A DNA stretch of 64,000 nt from Actinomycetes bacterium (GTDB taxonomy: Bacteria; Planctomycetota; Phycisphaerae; JAACET01), in contig JAUXAG010000008.1 in assembly GCA_030614915.1 (NCBI GenBank), forward strand, positions 59,723 to 123,722, read 5' to 3'. Below are positions 47,275 to 56,592 of this stretch, in pieces. Made by a program: the position numbers and the translations under genes. Each line of letters begins with the position of its first letter. Within the stretch, counting starts at the first letter, position 1. The notes below the pieces were generated by a model. That model was not told the DNA's origin. It ran no database searches and saw only the letters and a program-made list of their open reading frames with translations.

Positions 47275-48939
47275 TCAGGTGGGAATCGCAGCGGGGCTCA
47301 GATACTTGGCTATTATTTCGCGCAATTTTCCAAGGCGAATCGGCTTGGGAATGTAGTCATCGAAACCGGCTGCCAGGCACCTCTGAGCGTCGCTCTCCAT
47401 CGCATGGGCGGTAAGGGCAACGGTGGGTGTGCTTATCTGTTTGCCCCGCAAAAACCGGATGGCCTCGTAGCCGTTCATGTTCGGCATCTGGATATCCATT
47501 AATATCAGATCAAACGATTCGGACGTTGCCGCATCCACTGCCTGCTGCCCGTCTTCAACTGACTTGGTCTGCAGACCCATTTTCTCAAGCAGCTGTTCGA
47601 TGAGTTTGAGGTTAGATGATTTGTCCTCAGCAATCAGGACCCGACCTGTAAACTGGCCATACTCCGATGCCACTTTGCCCTGCTGGGGCCCGGGCCATTT
47701 GTCTTGCTCGGCCGTCACCTCGGATGCGTCCTCGATTCGGCTGGGAATAATCAGCGAAAACACCGACCCCTTTCCGTACTCGCTTTGAACCATTATTTCT
47801 CCGCCCAATATCTCGGCCAGGCGTTTGGTAATGGCCAGTCCCAGCCCCGTGCCTTCGTATTTCCGCGAGCTGCTGCCGTCTGCCTGAGAGAAGGAATCAA
47901 ATATCAGTTTCTGCTCGTCGGCCCCGATGCCGATCCCTGTATCCGCTACGTCAAAGCGGATGAAGGGACTGGCTCCGTTTTCCACGGATACTCTTACACA
48001 CACGTGCCCCTGGTCGGTGAACTTGATGGCGTTGTTGACCAGGTTGATCAGACACTGCCGAAGCCGCGCCGGATCCGTCCTGATTGTCTTGGGCAGATCG
48101 CTGCCCGGCAGGATCTCAAATTCGAGCCCCTTCTTCGTGGCCTGCGGACGCAGCAGTGAATCAACACCGGCCAGTATCTCTTCCAGCGAACATGCGATGA
48201 TTTCGATATCGAGTTTGCCGGCCTCGATCTTCGAGAAGTCCAGGATGTCCGCTATTAGGGCCAACAGGTCTTGCCCCGACTTGTTAATGGTATTCAGCCA
48301 TTCCTTCTGTTGGGCCGTAAGCTCTTCCTGTGCCAGAAGCTCGCTGAAACCCAGGATGCCGTTCAGGGGCGTGCGGAGCTCGTGGCTCATGTTGGCTAGA
48401 AACTCACTCTTGGCCCGATCCGCCGCCATGGCCTCGTGGGCCAACAGCTTGGCCCGCTCGATCGAAGCTTCGAGGTCCTTGTTGATCTGTTCGACTTCAC
48501 TCCTGGCCTGTTCCGCCTGTTCCTTGGCCTGTCGCAGATCCTCCTGGGCCCGCTTCCTTTCCAACGAATATCTGATGGTCCGAAGCAGGAGCTCGTGGGA
48601 ATACTCGGTCTTGACCAGGTAATCACTGGCCCCTACCTTTATGGCCTCAACACCCATATTCTCGTCCGCAAGGATGGTCAGTACCACAACGGGTATCTGC
48701 GGGTAGAGCCGGCAAACCTCGTCAACTGTTTTAAGGCCCTGGCTGTCGGGAAGTAACAAATCGAGCAGCACCATGTCAAAGTTACGACTGTCCAGACGCC
48801 GCAGGGCCTCGGCTAGAGTCCCGGCTGTCTCGACGGCAAACTCCATGGGCTGCCGTGATTTCGCCAAGGCCAGTTTTACCAGCCGGCAATCACCCGGGTC
48901 GTCGTCCACCAGCAGAATGTTTATCTTTTCCGCATCCAT
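47275..48939 (-). CDS. Hybrid histidine kinase with receiver domains at both ends
   Basis: Soluble 554-residue protein with order REC - coiled coil - HisKA - HATPase - REC. The first receiver has LLVDDDPGD and [10 protein letters not shown] (Asp60) with the conserved Lys in YLVKTE. A coiled linker (residues 125-175) leads to [19 protein letters not shown] with the phospho-His, then [22 protein letters not shown] and [13 protein letters not shown]. The second receiver has [10 protein letters not shown] and [13 protein letters not shown] (near residue 480). No membrane helix and no output domain. It is the last gene of the run kinase - receiver - hybrid kinase on the minus strand. Confidence 0.92.
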   Translation of the reverse strand: MDAEKINILLVDDDPGDCRLVKLALAKSRQPMEFAVETAGTLAEALRRLDSRNFDMVLLDLLLPDSQGLKTVDEVCRLYPQIPVVVLTILADENMGVEAIKVGASDYLVKTEYSHELLLRTIRYSLERKRAQEDLRQAKEQAEQARSEVEQINKDLEASIERAKLLAHEAMAADRAKSEFLANMSHELRTPLNGILGFSELLAQEELTAQQKEWLNTINKSGQDLLALIADILDFSKIEAGKLDIEIIACSLEEILAGVDSLLRPQATKKGLEFEILPGSDLPKTIRTDPARLRQCLINLVNNAIKFTDQGHVCVRVSVENGASPFIRFDVADTGIGIGADEQKLIFDSFSQADGSSSRKYEGTGLGLAITKRLAEILGGEIMVQSEYGKGSVFSLIIPSRIEDASEVTAEQDKWPGPQQGKVASEYGQFTGRVLIAEDKSSNLKLIEQLLEKMGLQTKSVEDGQQAVDAATSESFDLILMDIQMPNMNGYEAIRFLRGKQISTPTVALTAHAMESDAQRCLAAGFDDYIPKPIRLGKLREIIAKYLSPAAIPT

Positions 48940-48944
48940 CTTGA

Positions 48945-49400
48945 CTACACTTTGGTCCTAGCTTCCCGTACTAGCCTGCAGATGACAAACCAGTACTCTT
49001 CAAGATCGTGCATTACTTCCCGGAAGTCTTCCAGGGTCACGGGCTTCTTAATGTAGCCTGCTGCGTGCAATTTGTAGCTTTCGAGAATATCCTGCTCCGA
49101 ATCCGAGGTCGTCAGAATCACCACCGGGATAGTGTCCAATTGGTCATCTTCCTTGATACGCCGTAAGAACTCCTTGCCTCCCATGCCCGGCATATTCAGA
49201 TCGAGCAGAATCAGATCTATTGCCTGGCACTCATTATCGCCGGCTTTGCTGCGGGACAGGTAATCAAGGGCCTCCTCTCCGGTTTCTACAACAAAAACAT
49301 CATTACCTATTTTCTGCTGCGACAGCGATGTCTTGATCAGCTTCTGATCTCCGGGATCATCTTCCACTAAGAGTATCGTTGCTGCTTTTAGGCCTTCCAT
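48945..49400 (-). CDS. Single-domain response regulator (Rcp1-like)
   Basis: A 151-residue stand-alone receiver: [15 protein letters not shown] supplies the acidic pair, [14 protein letters not shown] the phospho-Asp, [12 protein letters not shown] the Thr/Ser and [13 protein letters not shown] the Lys. The long insertions are typical of receivers that serve phytochrome-like kinases such as Rcp1. The ATG at 49398-49400 is preferred because the receiver starts six residues later and a GGGGA precedes it; the frame upstream overlaps the kinase gene. It stands between the membrane kinase and the hybrid kinase, so it may shuttle phosphate between them. Confidence 0.92.
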   Translation of the reverse strand: MEGLKAATILLVEDDPGDQKLIKTSLSQQKIGNDVFVVETGEEALDYLSRSKAGDNECQAIDLILLDLNMPGMGGKEFLRRIKEDDQLDTIPVVILTTSDSEQDILESYKLHAAGYIKKPVTLEDFREVMHDLEEYWFVICRLVREARTKV

Positions 49401-49429
49401 CTTTGTCCCCTTTTTGATTCTCGACCTTT

Positions 49430-51382
49430 TTATCCTTGGACCACGTGCTGCAGCCGTTCTGCTGATTCTTCTTCCTGCTTTGCCAACGAAAGGGTGAACC
49501 AGAAGGTTGCCCCTTGGCCCTGTTTCGATTCGACTCCGATCTGCCCGCCGTGCTTTTCCACTATCTTCTTGCACACAGCCAGACCGATCCCTGCGCCCTC
49601 ATATTTTTGCCGCGAATGCAGACGTCTGAACATGGCGAAAATATCGGCGTGAAATTCTTCCTTGATTCCGATTCCGTTATCTTGGACTTCTATCCTGATA
49701 GTGTCCTGTGCGAGCCGTTTAGCTGTTATAACGATTTTGGGCTGGGTTTCCTCCCGGCGATACTTAATCCCGTTGACAATAAGATTCTGCAATAGCTGGT
49801 TCATTTGAACGGGGACTGCCCACACCTTTGGCAAAGGCTGGGGAACTTCAATTGTCGCAGCTGTCTCTTGCAGCACTACCGCGAGCTCCAGTTGTACCAA
49901 CTGCTCCACGGTTTCATTCAAATCAACAACCTCAGGTGAAACCTCCCTCGTAGTTAGTCGCGAATACACCAAAAGCCCTTCTATCATCTGATTCATCCTG
50001 TCCGCCCCATTGACCATAAACTCCAAGTTCTCCTGGTCGTCAGGATTAAGGTTCGCTCCGAGGGACTCTTTCAACAGCCCGCCAAAGGAGGATATCTTCC
50101 GCAGCGGCTCTCGCAGGTCGTGCGAGGCTATGTAGGCGAAATTCTGAAGCTCACGGTTGGAGTCCTCGAGTTTCTTTGACGCCTGAGACAGAAAGCGGTT
50201 GGCAGCCTGCAGGGCCCTTTCCGCTTTCTCACGCTCGGCGACTTCCTTTTCCAGGTTGCTTACGGAGGTGGTAGTTTTCTTTAGATTCACCGTCATCTGG
50301 TCAAATGCTCTGGAGAGTTGGCCGACCTCGTCCTTTGCATCTGTAGCTACCGTATGATCAAAATTACCGGCACCGATTATCTCGGTTCCCTTGTGTAACT
50401 CATGGATCGGCTTGGAAATGAATCTTGCCAGAACAATACCAATCAGCCATACTACGACTGGGATCAGTAACATTATTACAATGCCTAAGCGTTTTATTTT
50501 GGCTAAAGGTGCCAAGGCCTCTTTCACGTCAATCTCCGCCAAGAGATACCACTGCATCTCGGGTATATGATCATGTATCCCCAAAACTCGAGTCCCTCGG
50601 TAATCTTCGTATATGAGAGGAACGTGAGGATGAGGTTCAGCACCGAATTCTTCCAGATCTTCAAAAACCTTCCTTAGCTTTTCCGTGTCAAGCTTTTGCC
50701 TCAGGACTGTATCTTTTACGAATCTGGAAGGAGTTATCATAAATCTATCTTTGTTAACCAGGTAAATCTCCCCCGTCTCGCCCAGACCCGTTCTCTCGGT
50801 AGTTATTTCGTATAAGAATTCCAGGGCGTTGTATCTGGCAACGAGTACACCAAGAAACTCCCCTGTCTCATCAACTTGTATCGGAGTAGATATGCAGATT
50901 GTATTCTGTTTTGTCGTTTGAGAATAATAAGCGTCTTTAATATAGGTTTTGTTCTTAGCTGCCAGAAAATAGGCATCTGTAGATTTGTCCAAGCCGATCC
51001 TGCTCTGGTCAGTAGAAGCAATGATCTTCCCATCTGGGTTCAGGATGAATATCTCGTAGAGGCCTATTTCCGGGTGAAGGAGTTCTTCTAATTCTGATTT
51101 TGTTTCTTCTATAAGTTTCGTAGAATCTGGATGATTGTTAATTATTGTTTCAAGCGTAGTTTCTATCTGAAATGATTCAGCCATTAGCTCTACTTCACGT
51201 TTATGCTCTTCCAAGAGGTTCTCTATATGGTGGGCCCTTGACTTGGCAGTCGTCTCTAGATGGGCGAATATCGCCTGTTGCAGATTTGTTCTGGCTTTAG
51301 AATAGAAAACCGCTCCGGAAATACCGGTAAGCAGCACAACAGCAATCAAAAAAGAAAGGCTTATTTTATGGGCTATTTTCAT
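49430..51382 (-). CDS. Membrane sensor histidine kinase with Cache sensor
   Basis: A 650-residue kinase. Membrane helix at about 10-28, a large extracytoplasmic part (30-295) with the double Cache pattern (FILNPDGKIIASTD, KSTDAYFLAAKNKTYIKDAY, GEIYLVNKDRFMITPS), a second helix near 302-322, then HAMP (ISKPIHELHKGTEIIGAGNF) and a coiled linker. The dimerisation segment is IASHDLREPLRKISSFGG, the phytochrome-kinase type. The ATPase part has NQLLQNLIVNGIKYR, EVQDNGIGIKEEF and GAGIGLAVCKKIVEKHGG. Cache domains bind small molecules such as amino or organic acids; the ligand is unknown. It heads the three-gene signalling operon. Confidence 0.92.
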   Translation of the reverse strand: MKIAHKISLSFLIAVVLLTGISGAVFYSKARTNLQQAIFAHLETTAKSRAHHIENLLEEHKREVELMAESFQIETTLETIINNHPDSTKLIEETKSELEELLHPEIGLYEIFILNPDGKIIASTDQSRIGLDKSTDAYFLAAKNKTYIKDAYYSQTTKQNTICISTPIQVDETGEFLGVLVARYNALEFLYEITTERTGLGETGEIYLVNKDRFMITPSRFVKDTVLRQKLDTEKLRKVFEDLEEFGAEPHPHVPLIYEDYRGTRVLGIHDHIPEMQWYLLAEIDVKEALAPLAKIKRLGIVIMLLIPVVVWLIGIVLARFISKPIHELHKGTEIIGAGNFDHTVATDAKDEVGQLSRAFDQMTVNLKKTTTSVSNLEKEVAEREKAERALQAANRFLSQASKKLEDSNRELQNFAYIASHDLREPLRKISSFGGLLKESLGANLNPDDQENLEFMVNGADRMNQMIEGLLVYSRLTTREVSPEVVDLNETVEQLVQLELAVVLQETAATIEVPQPLPKVWAVPVQMNQLLQNLIVNGIKYRREETQPKIVITAKRLAQDTIRIEVQDNGIGIKEEFHADIFAMFRRLHSRQKYEGAGIGLAVCKKIVEKHGGQIGVESKQGQGATFWFTLSLAKQEEESAERLQHVVQG

Positions 51383-51629
51383 GACGGTCTAGCTCTGTGG
51401 AACCCTGGCTGCGCTGCGCGGGTGTTTGTCAGCGGGCTCTCATTTTGTCTGCCTGAAGCTGGGTGCCCCCGAGAGATGAGTACGGCCACCCCGCCAGCGG
51501 CCGCTTTGATGTATTTTCATCCCCAGCCCCCTATGGTCAGATGCCCCGTACAAGCTGCCCCTGACTATATTTTCGACTAGCTAGCTGCCCCTCTTGACCC
51601 TTCTTGAGCAAATTGGGTAATAATCGGGA

Positions 51630-51658
51630 ATTATACTGAGTACTATACGGCCGAACAA
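51630..51658 (-). promoter_or_regulatory. Promoter of the three-gene signalling operon
   Basis: TTGTTC (51653-51658) and TATAAT (51630-51635) on the minus strand with a 17-base spacer. The leader to the kinase start at 51382 is about 240 bases and I see nothing else in it; 51383-51629 has no gene. Confidence 0.65.
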
Positions 51659-51713
51659 ATCAGCTGTTTGTCACGATAACCGTTTCTTTTAGAAGGAGTT
51701 ACAGAAGAACTCT

Positions 51714-53567
51714 CTAAATCTCCCGCGCGGGACGATCCGGCTCGGTATGTGCGCTGAGTTTTTGCTGGATCATCAGCACGGCTATGTCGGCAGGGTTTAT
51801 GCCGGGAATCCGGGCCGCCTGACCCAGGCTCAGAGGGGCCACCGCCGAGAGCCGCTCGCGGGCCTCGGCCCGCAGGTGCGGCATGCTCGCATAATCGAAG
51901 TTGGCCGGGATACGCTTGCCTTCAAGTTTTCTGAATCGTTCGACTTGGCGGTCCTGCCGCTCGATGTAGCCGGCATATCGGGCAGCTATGCGAACAGCCT
52001 CGAAAACTTCAGCGGAGAAATCCGCCTCAGCTAAAGCCGGCAATATCCGCCTCAACTGCTCGAGGCTAAAGTCCGGCCGGCGCAGCAAGTCCAAACAACT
52101 TCCTCTGGCGTGCCGGCGGGAGCTGAGCATCTCGCTCAACTGTTTGATGCTCTCCTGCTTGGCACTGAAGATTTCCCAGCGGCGATCGTCAACCAAACCA
52201 ATCTTGCGACCCAGGGGTGTCAGCCGCTGGTCGGCATTGTCGCTGCGCAGGCAAAGGCGAAACTCTGCCCGCGAGGTGAACATGCGGTAAGGTTCGTCGG
52301 TACCCTTGGTAACCAGGTCATCGATCAACACGCCGATGTAGGCCTGGTCCCGACTAAGGCTGATTGATTCGGCCCCGGCAATCTGGCGGGCGGCATTGAT
52401 GCCGGCCAATAATCCCTGCCCGGCCGCCTCTTCATAACCGCTGGTACCGTTGATTTGCCCAGCCAGAAATAGTCCGCTGATACTCTTGACCTCGAGGTTC
52501 GGCTGAAGCTGCTGGGGAAGTACAAAATCATACTCTATGGCGTAGCCGTGCCGAAGAATGCGGGCCTGTTCCAGGCCAGGCACGGAGTGAACCATCTGCT
52601 CCTGCACGTCGCGCGGCAATGAAGTGCTCAAGCCATTGCAGTATATCCAGTCGGTGTCGAGTCCTTCGGGCTCGAGGAAGACCTGGTGGCGGGCCTTGTC
52701 GGCAAAGCGCACTATCTTGGTCTCGATGCTCGGACAATAGCGTGGGCCGATCGCAGAAATCTGTCCGGTGTAAAGCGGCGCCCGATCCAGACTCGAACGA
52801 ATAATCTGGTGCGTGCGGGAATTGGTCCAGCTAATCCAGCACTGCACCTGCTCTTGGGTTATCCCCGGCGAAATAAAGGAAAAGGGTACAGGCTCCTCGT
52901 CGCCGGGCTGAGCTTCAAGTGAATCGAAGTCGATAGTGGCCGCATCGAGCCGTGGTGGCGTGCCAGTCTTGAGCCGAGAGAGGCTAAGGCCAATCCGCTC
53001 CAGCGACTCACCGAGCTTTTCGGCAGGCTTTTCGTCTATTCGCCCGGCGGGCCACTGCTGGGAGCCCAGGTGTATGAGGCCCCGTAGAAAAGTGCCGGGT
53101 GTGAGAATCAATGCCCGGCAGCGGTATTGCCGTCCGGAGGCGCAGCCGATGCCGATTACCTTGCGCGAAGACGTATCCAGCAGGATTTGTTCGGCGGTCT
53201 CGGTGAGGATTTTTAGATTCTCAAGTTCCCGCAATCTGGACAGCACGGCCTGGTGATAGCGCTTGCGGTCTGCTTGAGCGCGAGGGGCCCAGACGGCCGG
53301 TCCCTGTGAACGGTGCAACAAGCGAAACTGGATGCCGGCTTCGTCCGCCGTCAAGCCCATCAGCCCGCCCAAGGCGTCGATCTCGCGGACCATCTGCCCC
53401 TTGGCTGTGCCCCCGATGGCCGGGTTGCAGCTCATCCGGGCCACGGCCTCCACGTCCATGGTCAACAGAGCGGTTTTGCAGCCGAGTTTAGCGGCTGCCC
53501 AACAGGCCTCAACCCCGGCGTGGCCGCCACCCACGACAATAACGTCAAAACGTTCTGTACTTGACAT
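51714..53567 (-). CDS. mnmG: tRNA uridine-5-carboxymethylaminomethyl modification enzyme MnmG
   Basis: FAD-binding partner of MnmE in making the cmnm5 modification of the wobble uridine. The FAD site is VIVVGGGHAGVEACWAAAKLG, followed by the family signature SCNPAIGGTAKGQMVREIDALGG, RSQGPAVWAPRAQADRKRY, LTPGTFLRGLIHLGS, RLKTGTPPRLD, and the C-terminal EARERLSAVAPLSLGQAARIPG. The 617 residues match the norm. It is the last gene of the ribH - nusB - ftsY - mnmG run, two bases after ftsY. mnmE is not in the window. Confidence 0.97.
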   Translation of the reverse strand: MSSTERFDVIVVGGGHAGVEACWAAAKLGCKTALLTMDVEAVARMSCNPAIGGTAKGQMVREIDALGGLMGLTADEAGIQFRLLHRSQGPAVWAPRAQADRKRYHQAVLSRLRELENLKILTETAEQILLDTSSRKVIGIGCASGRQYRCRALILTPGTFLRGLIHLGSQQWPAGRIDEKPAEKLGESLERIGLSLSRLKTGTPPRLDAATIDFDSLEAQPGDEEPVPFSFISPGITQEQVQCWISWTNSRTHQIIRSSLDRAPLYTGQISAIGPRYCPSIETKIVRFADKARHQVFLEPEGLDTDWIYCNGLSTSLPRDVQEQMVHSVPGLEQARILRHGYAIEYDFVLPQQLQPNLEVKSISGLFLAGQINGTSGYEEAAGQGLLAGINAARQIAGAESISLSRDQAYIGVLIDDLVTKGTDEPYRMFTSRAEFRLCLRSDNADQRLTPLGRKIGLVDDRRWEIFSAKQESIKQLSEMLSSRRHARGSCLDLLRRPDFSLEQLRRILPALAEADFSAEVFEAVRIAARYAGYIERQDRQVERFRKLEGKRIPANFDYASMPHLRAEARERLSAVAPLSLGQAARIPGINPADIAVLMIQQKLSAHTEPDRPAREI

Positions 53568-53569
53568 GG

Positions 53570-54493
53570 TTACTCGAAGAGGGCCTCGACGAAGGTCTCC
53601 GGATCGAAGGGCTCGATGTCCTCGGGCTTTTCACCGATACCGATGAACTTCACCGGTAAATTGACCTGGTCGCGGATGGCCACTACTATTCCCCCCTTGG
53701 CTGTGCCGTCCAGCTTGGCCAGGAACAAGCCGGTAACTCCAATGGCCTCGGAGAAGGTCTGGGCCTGGCTGATGGCGTTTTGCCCCGTCGTTGCATCCAA
53801 TACCAAAAGCACCTCGTGCGGGGCACCTGGGATCTTTTTCTCGACTACCCGGCGGATCTTGCCCAGCTCGCGCATAAGGTGTTCCTGGGTGTGCAGCCGG
53901 CCGGCTGTGTCTACCAGGACCACGTCTGCACTGCGGGCCAAGGCGGCGTCACAGGCGTCAAATACCACCGCCCCGGGGTCGGCCCCGCTCTGGTGTTTGA
54001 CGATCTGTACCCCGGTGCGCTGGGACCAGATGGTTAGCTGCTGGACCGCAGCGGCTCGGAAGGTATCGGCCGCAGCCAAGATGACCTTTTTCCCCGACTG
54101 AGTAAGCAGCCAGGCCAGCTTGGCCACCGAGGTTGTCTTGCCAGTTCCGTTGACCCCGGCCACTAGAATCACCGTCGGTCCGGCCGGGGCAAGCTTGAGC
54201 GAGCGATCCGTCTGGGGCCAATAGCTCTTCATCTCTGTCTTGAGAAAACCGAGTATCTGCTCGCAGCGCTCTATGCGTTTTTCGCTGTAGGCCTGGCGAA
54301 GATCCTCAATAATCCGCACCGTTGTTTTTATGCCTACGTCCGCTCCGATGAGCGCGCCTTCGAGCTCGTCGAGCAGGTCTTCATCGATTTTTCGGCCGAC
54401 GGTCAGCAGAGTGCGAAAGGAAGAAGTGAACTTCCGGCGGGTCTTGCTCAGGCCGCTGCGCAGTTTTTCGAGGGTGCGGCGTATGATTCCCAT
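53570..54493 (-). CDS. ftsY: Signal recognition particle receptor FtsY
   Basis: GTPase docking protein for co-translational membrane targeting. The NG domain is complete: N-domain helices (RTLLTVGRKIDEDLLDELEG, ALIGADVGIKTTVRII), P-loop VAGVNGTGKTTSVAKLAWLL, the insertion box LAAADTFRAAAVQQL, DTAGRLHTQEHLMREL, TKLDG-type LAKLDGTAKGG, and the C-terminal GIGEKPEDIEPFDPETFVEALF. At 307 residues it lacks a long acidic A domain, the short form common outside enterobacteria. It starts one base after nusB and precedes mnmG by two bases. Confidence 0.97.
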   Translation of the reverse strand: MGIIRRTLEKLRSGLSKTRRKFTSSFRTLLTVGRKIDEDLLDELEGALIGADVGIKTTVRIIEDLRQAYSEKRIERCEQILGFLKTEMKSYWPQTDRSLKLAPAGPTVILVAGVNGTGKTTSVAKLAWLLTQSGKKVILAAADTFRAAAVQQLTIWSQRTGVQIVKHQSGADPGAVVFDACDAALARSADVVLVDTAGRLHTQEHLMRELGKIRRVVEKKIPGAPHEVLLVLDATTGQNAISQAQTFSEAIGVTGLFLAKLDGTAKGGIVVAIRDQVNLPVKFIGIGEKPEDIEPFDPETFVEALFE

Positions 54494-54494
54494 G

Positions 54495-54944
54495 TTATTG
54501 CTCAGTTGAGTCCTGTCCAGCGGCCGGGTCCTGGGCGCGGGCAGCTGCGGATTTCATTACGGTATCCAACAAGCCGTTGATGAATTTGCTCGAACGTTCG
54601 GTCGAGTAGGTCTTGGCCAGTTCTATCGCCTCGTCGATGACCACCTTGTCCGGCACCTCATCCCGGTGCAGCATCTCACAGATAGCCAGGCGGAGGATGG
54701 CCAGGTCCACCGCGGGCAGACTCGAGGCCCGCCAATCCCGGGCGAACTTATTGATAAGCTCGTCGGCCTCGGCTCGCTTGCCCCAGGCCTGAAGGGCCAA
54801 CTCTCGTCCATAACCGCTCAGCCCCGCATCGAGCCCAGCCTCCTTGACAAAATCGTCAATTTTCTCCAGGAAGTCGCCCGACTGGGCTTGGAGCTGAAAG
54901 ATTATCTGCAAGGCCAGCACGCGGGCCTTACTTCGCTTGGGCAT
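54495..54944 (-). CDS. nusB: Transcription antitermination protein NusB
   Basis: All-helical RNA-binding factor that binds boxA with S10 in the rRNA antitermination complex. RSKARVLALQIIFQLQAQSG opens the protein, and the family's end motifs are seen in LAICEMLHRDEVPDKVVIDE, AIELAKTYSTERSSKFINGLLD. The length of 149 is normal. boxA elements that it could bind stand in the rRNA operon of this window (16565-16576 and 18831-18843). It follows ribH, a widely conserved pairing, and precedes ftsY by one base. Confidence 0.95.
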   Translation of the reverse strand: MPKRSKARVLALQIIFQLQAQSGDFLEKIDDFVKEAGLDAGLSGYGRELALQAWGKRAEADELINKFARDWRASSLPAVDLAILRLAICEMLHRDEVPDKVVIDEAIELAKTYSTERSSKFINGLLDTVMKSAAARAQDPAAGQDSTEQ

Positions 54945-55026
54945 AACGACTTCCTCTTACGATGGATTCCCGGACAAGGCGTGTTATAGCCAGGAGAGGA
55001 CAATATTAAAGCCACGTGCCGATGGG

Positions 55027-55497
55027 CTATTTGCCCAGCTTGCCATAGAGATTGACCATCTCGATAGCGTTCAGTGCGGCCTTGAAACCCATGTTGCCCG
55101 CCTTGGTTCCCGCCCGCTCGATGGCCTGCTCGATGGTATCGCAGGTCAGCACACCGAAAATCACCGGAATGCTACTTTTCAGGCCCACCTTGGCAACGCC
55201 CTTGGCCACCTCGGCACTGACGTGGTCATAGTGCCCCGTCGAACCGCGGATCACCGCGCCGAGACAGATGATGGCCTCGCAAGAGCCCCCTGCAGCCAGC
55301 TTGGCACTGACCGCGGGTATCTCCCAGGCCCCCGGCACCCAGGTGACCGTGATGTCGTTCTCCTTGGCCCCGTGCCGGAGCAGGCAGTCTTTGGCACCTT
55401 CGATCAGACGGGTGGTAATGAATTCATTGAACCTGCTGGCCAGAAGCACAAAGCGTTGGCCGCTGACGATTAATTCGCCACTGATATTCTTGACCAT
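55027..55497 (-). CDS. ribH: 6,7-dimethyl-8-ribityllumazine synthase
   Basis: Penultimate enzyme of riboflavin synthesis; joins 5-amino-6-ribitylamino-uracil and a butanone phosphate in an icosahedral shell or pentamer. Marks are [58 protein letters not shown] with the catalytic His, and [20 protein letters not shown] with [11 protein letters not shown]. Length 156 is normal. The first gene of the ribH - nusB - ftsY - mnmG run, the frequent ribH-nusB order. Confidence 0.96.
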   Translation of the reverse strand: MVKNISGELIVSGQRFVLLASRFNEFITTRLIEGAKDCLLRHGAKENDITVTWVPGAWEIPAVSAKLAAGGSCEAIICLGAVIRGSTGHYDHVSAEVAKGVAKVGLKSSIPVIFGVLTCDTIEQAIERAGTKAGNMGFKAALNAIEMVNLYGKLGK

Positions 55498-55823
55498 AGT
55501 ATTCTCCGTTACCTGGACTTTGTGGGGCTAATCATCATAGCCGCCCAGCGTGGCCAACACAAGCATCAATCCCCAAAGTTCGCCTGCGGGCGAGCGGACT
55601 TGGCCGGAAGGACAATCTGCTGCAAGCGGCTTATTTTGTGGTGGTTATAAAAGCATGTGGCTCCCGGACCACAAAAAAGGCGATTTGTTCAAGCTAATTT
55701 CGTCTATTAGTCGATACCACAGAAATGGGCGGGGACTCGCTACCTCTACGACGAGCAGCTCCTGCCGGCCCCCGCTCATGACAGAATTCCGCGAAAGCTT
55801 TTCCGTCCCTGGAGCTTTTGATC
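55498..55823. other. Intergenic stretch upstream of ribH
   Basis: About 325 bases between ribH and the tiny membrane protein gene. A short hairpin (GTGG...CCAC near 55652-55667) and a TATAAA-like box near 55648 are present, but no well-spaced promoter pair or known RNA was seen. Confidence 0.35.
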
Positions 55824-55922
55824 ATGTCCGCCCGGTCCGCTGCAATCCTCAATACGGTTTTTGAGCTCGCCATCTTCGCCCTCGGAGCCTTGGCCCTTTT
55901 CGCGGCTGTGCTGAGCACTTAG
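55824..55922 (+). CDS. Tiny single-pass membrane protein (32 residues)
   Basis: The frame ATG 55824 to TAG 55920-55922 encodes 32 residues that are one hydrophobic helix with a short polar start (MSARSAAILNTVFELAIFAL, then GALALFAAVLST). GGAG lies nine bases before the ATG. Membrane microproteins of this size often modulate larger membrane proteins; no specific role can be given. It converges with the NYN nuclease gene. A chance frame cannot be excluded, so the confidence is modest. Confidence 0.45.
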   Translation: MSARSAAILNTVFELAIFALGALALFAAVLST

Positions 55923-55950
55923 AGCCGGTTAGCAAACGCCTGAAAAGGGA

Positions 55951-56475
55951 TTATCCCCTGCGCATCGGCTCGTATGGATCATCTTCCTGGTGGGGGTCTA
56001 TTCCAAACTCGCTGAGCCATTCGTCGGTTTCGGAACGGGTCAGACCTTTTTCCTTTTGCGTCGGCTCACGGTTTTGTTTGCTCCGGGCCCGGGCCAACTG
56101 GCCGACGGAGACCTTGATAAACTCCCCTGCTGAGCTTACCTTGCAGCCCCGACGTCTGGCAGCGGCCTTGATTTCGCGATCCGAACTGACCACGGTCAGG
56201 TCTCGCGGACCCGACGAGGCCCTAATCATCTTGATTATTACCTCATCGGCGCTGCGTCCGTGGCCTGAATAAAGCACTTCGATGTTCAAGGCCTTTGTCT
56301 TGGCCAGGTCCGGCTCGGACGGCAGGGCGTCGAAGACCACGGTGATTTTTTCGCCGCTCTGCTTGGCCAAGCTCCCCAGCAGCCGACAGAACTGGGCTCG
56401 GTCCACCCCCTTCCACTCACTCGCAAGCCAGCGAGAAGTATGCAGCACGTTGTAGCCGTCAACAATAATGGCCAT
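55951..56475 (-). CDS. NYN domain ribonuclease-like protein (YacP/Rae1 type)
   Basis: A 174-residue PIN-like nuclease. The NYN fold is clear: IIVDGYNVLHTS with the first Asp, ITVVFDALPSE with the second, YSGHGRSADEVIIKMI with the Asp/Glu, and LTVVSSDREIKAAARRRG with the SD pair. These acidic residues bind the catalytic metal. Bacillus YacP (Rae1) cleaves mRNA on the ribosome; the same role is possible but not shown. The C-terminal 55 residues are basic, then acidic, and probably disordered. It is divergent from the phosphohexomutase gene. Confidence 0.85.
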   Translation of the reverse strand: MAIIVDGYNVLHTSRWLASEWKGVDRAQFCRLLGSLAKQSGEKITVVFDALPSEPDLAKTKALNIEVLYSGHGRSADEVIIKMIRASSGPRDLTVVSSDREIKAAARRRGCKVSSAGEFIKVSVGQLARARSKQNREPTQKEKGLTRSETDEWLSEFGIDPHQEDDPYEPMRRG

Positions 56476-56592
56476 ATAATGCCTTCAGTGAAACAGAACA
56501 TCTTTCTTCGGCAAAGGTTATACTATAGAATGGTATCTGTCTTTTCAATGGGCTTCTGTTGATCCCGCCCCTTTTGGCCGACGGAGAATCGT

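Noticed and set aside
55694..55918. 74-codon minus-strand frame between ribH and the NYN gene
   Set aside because: Arg/Ala-rich without motifs or ribosome binding site, and it overlaps the better supported 32-codon membrane frame on the other strand.
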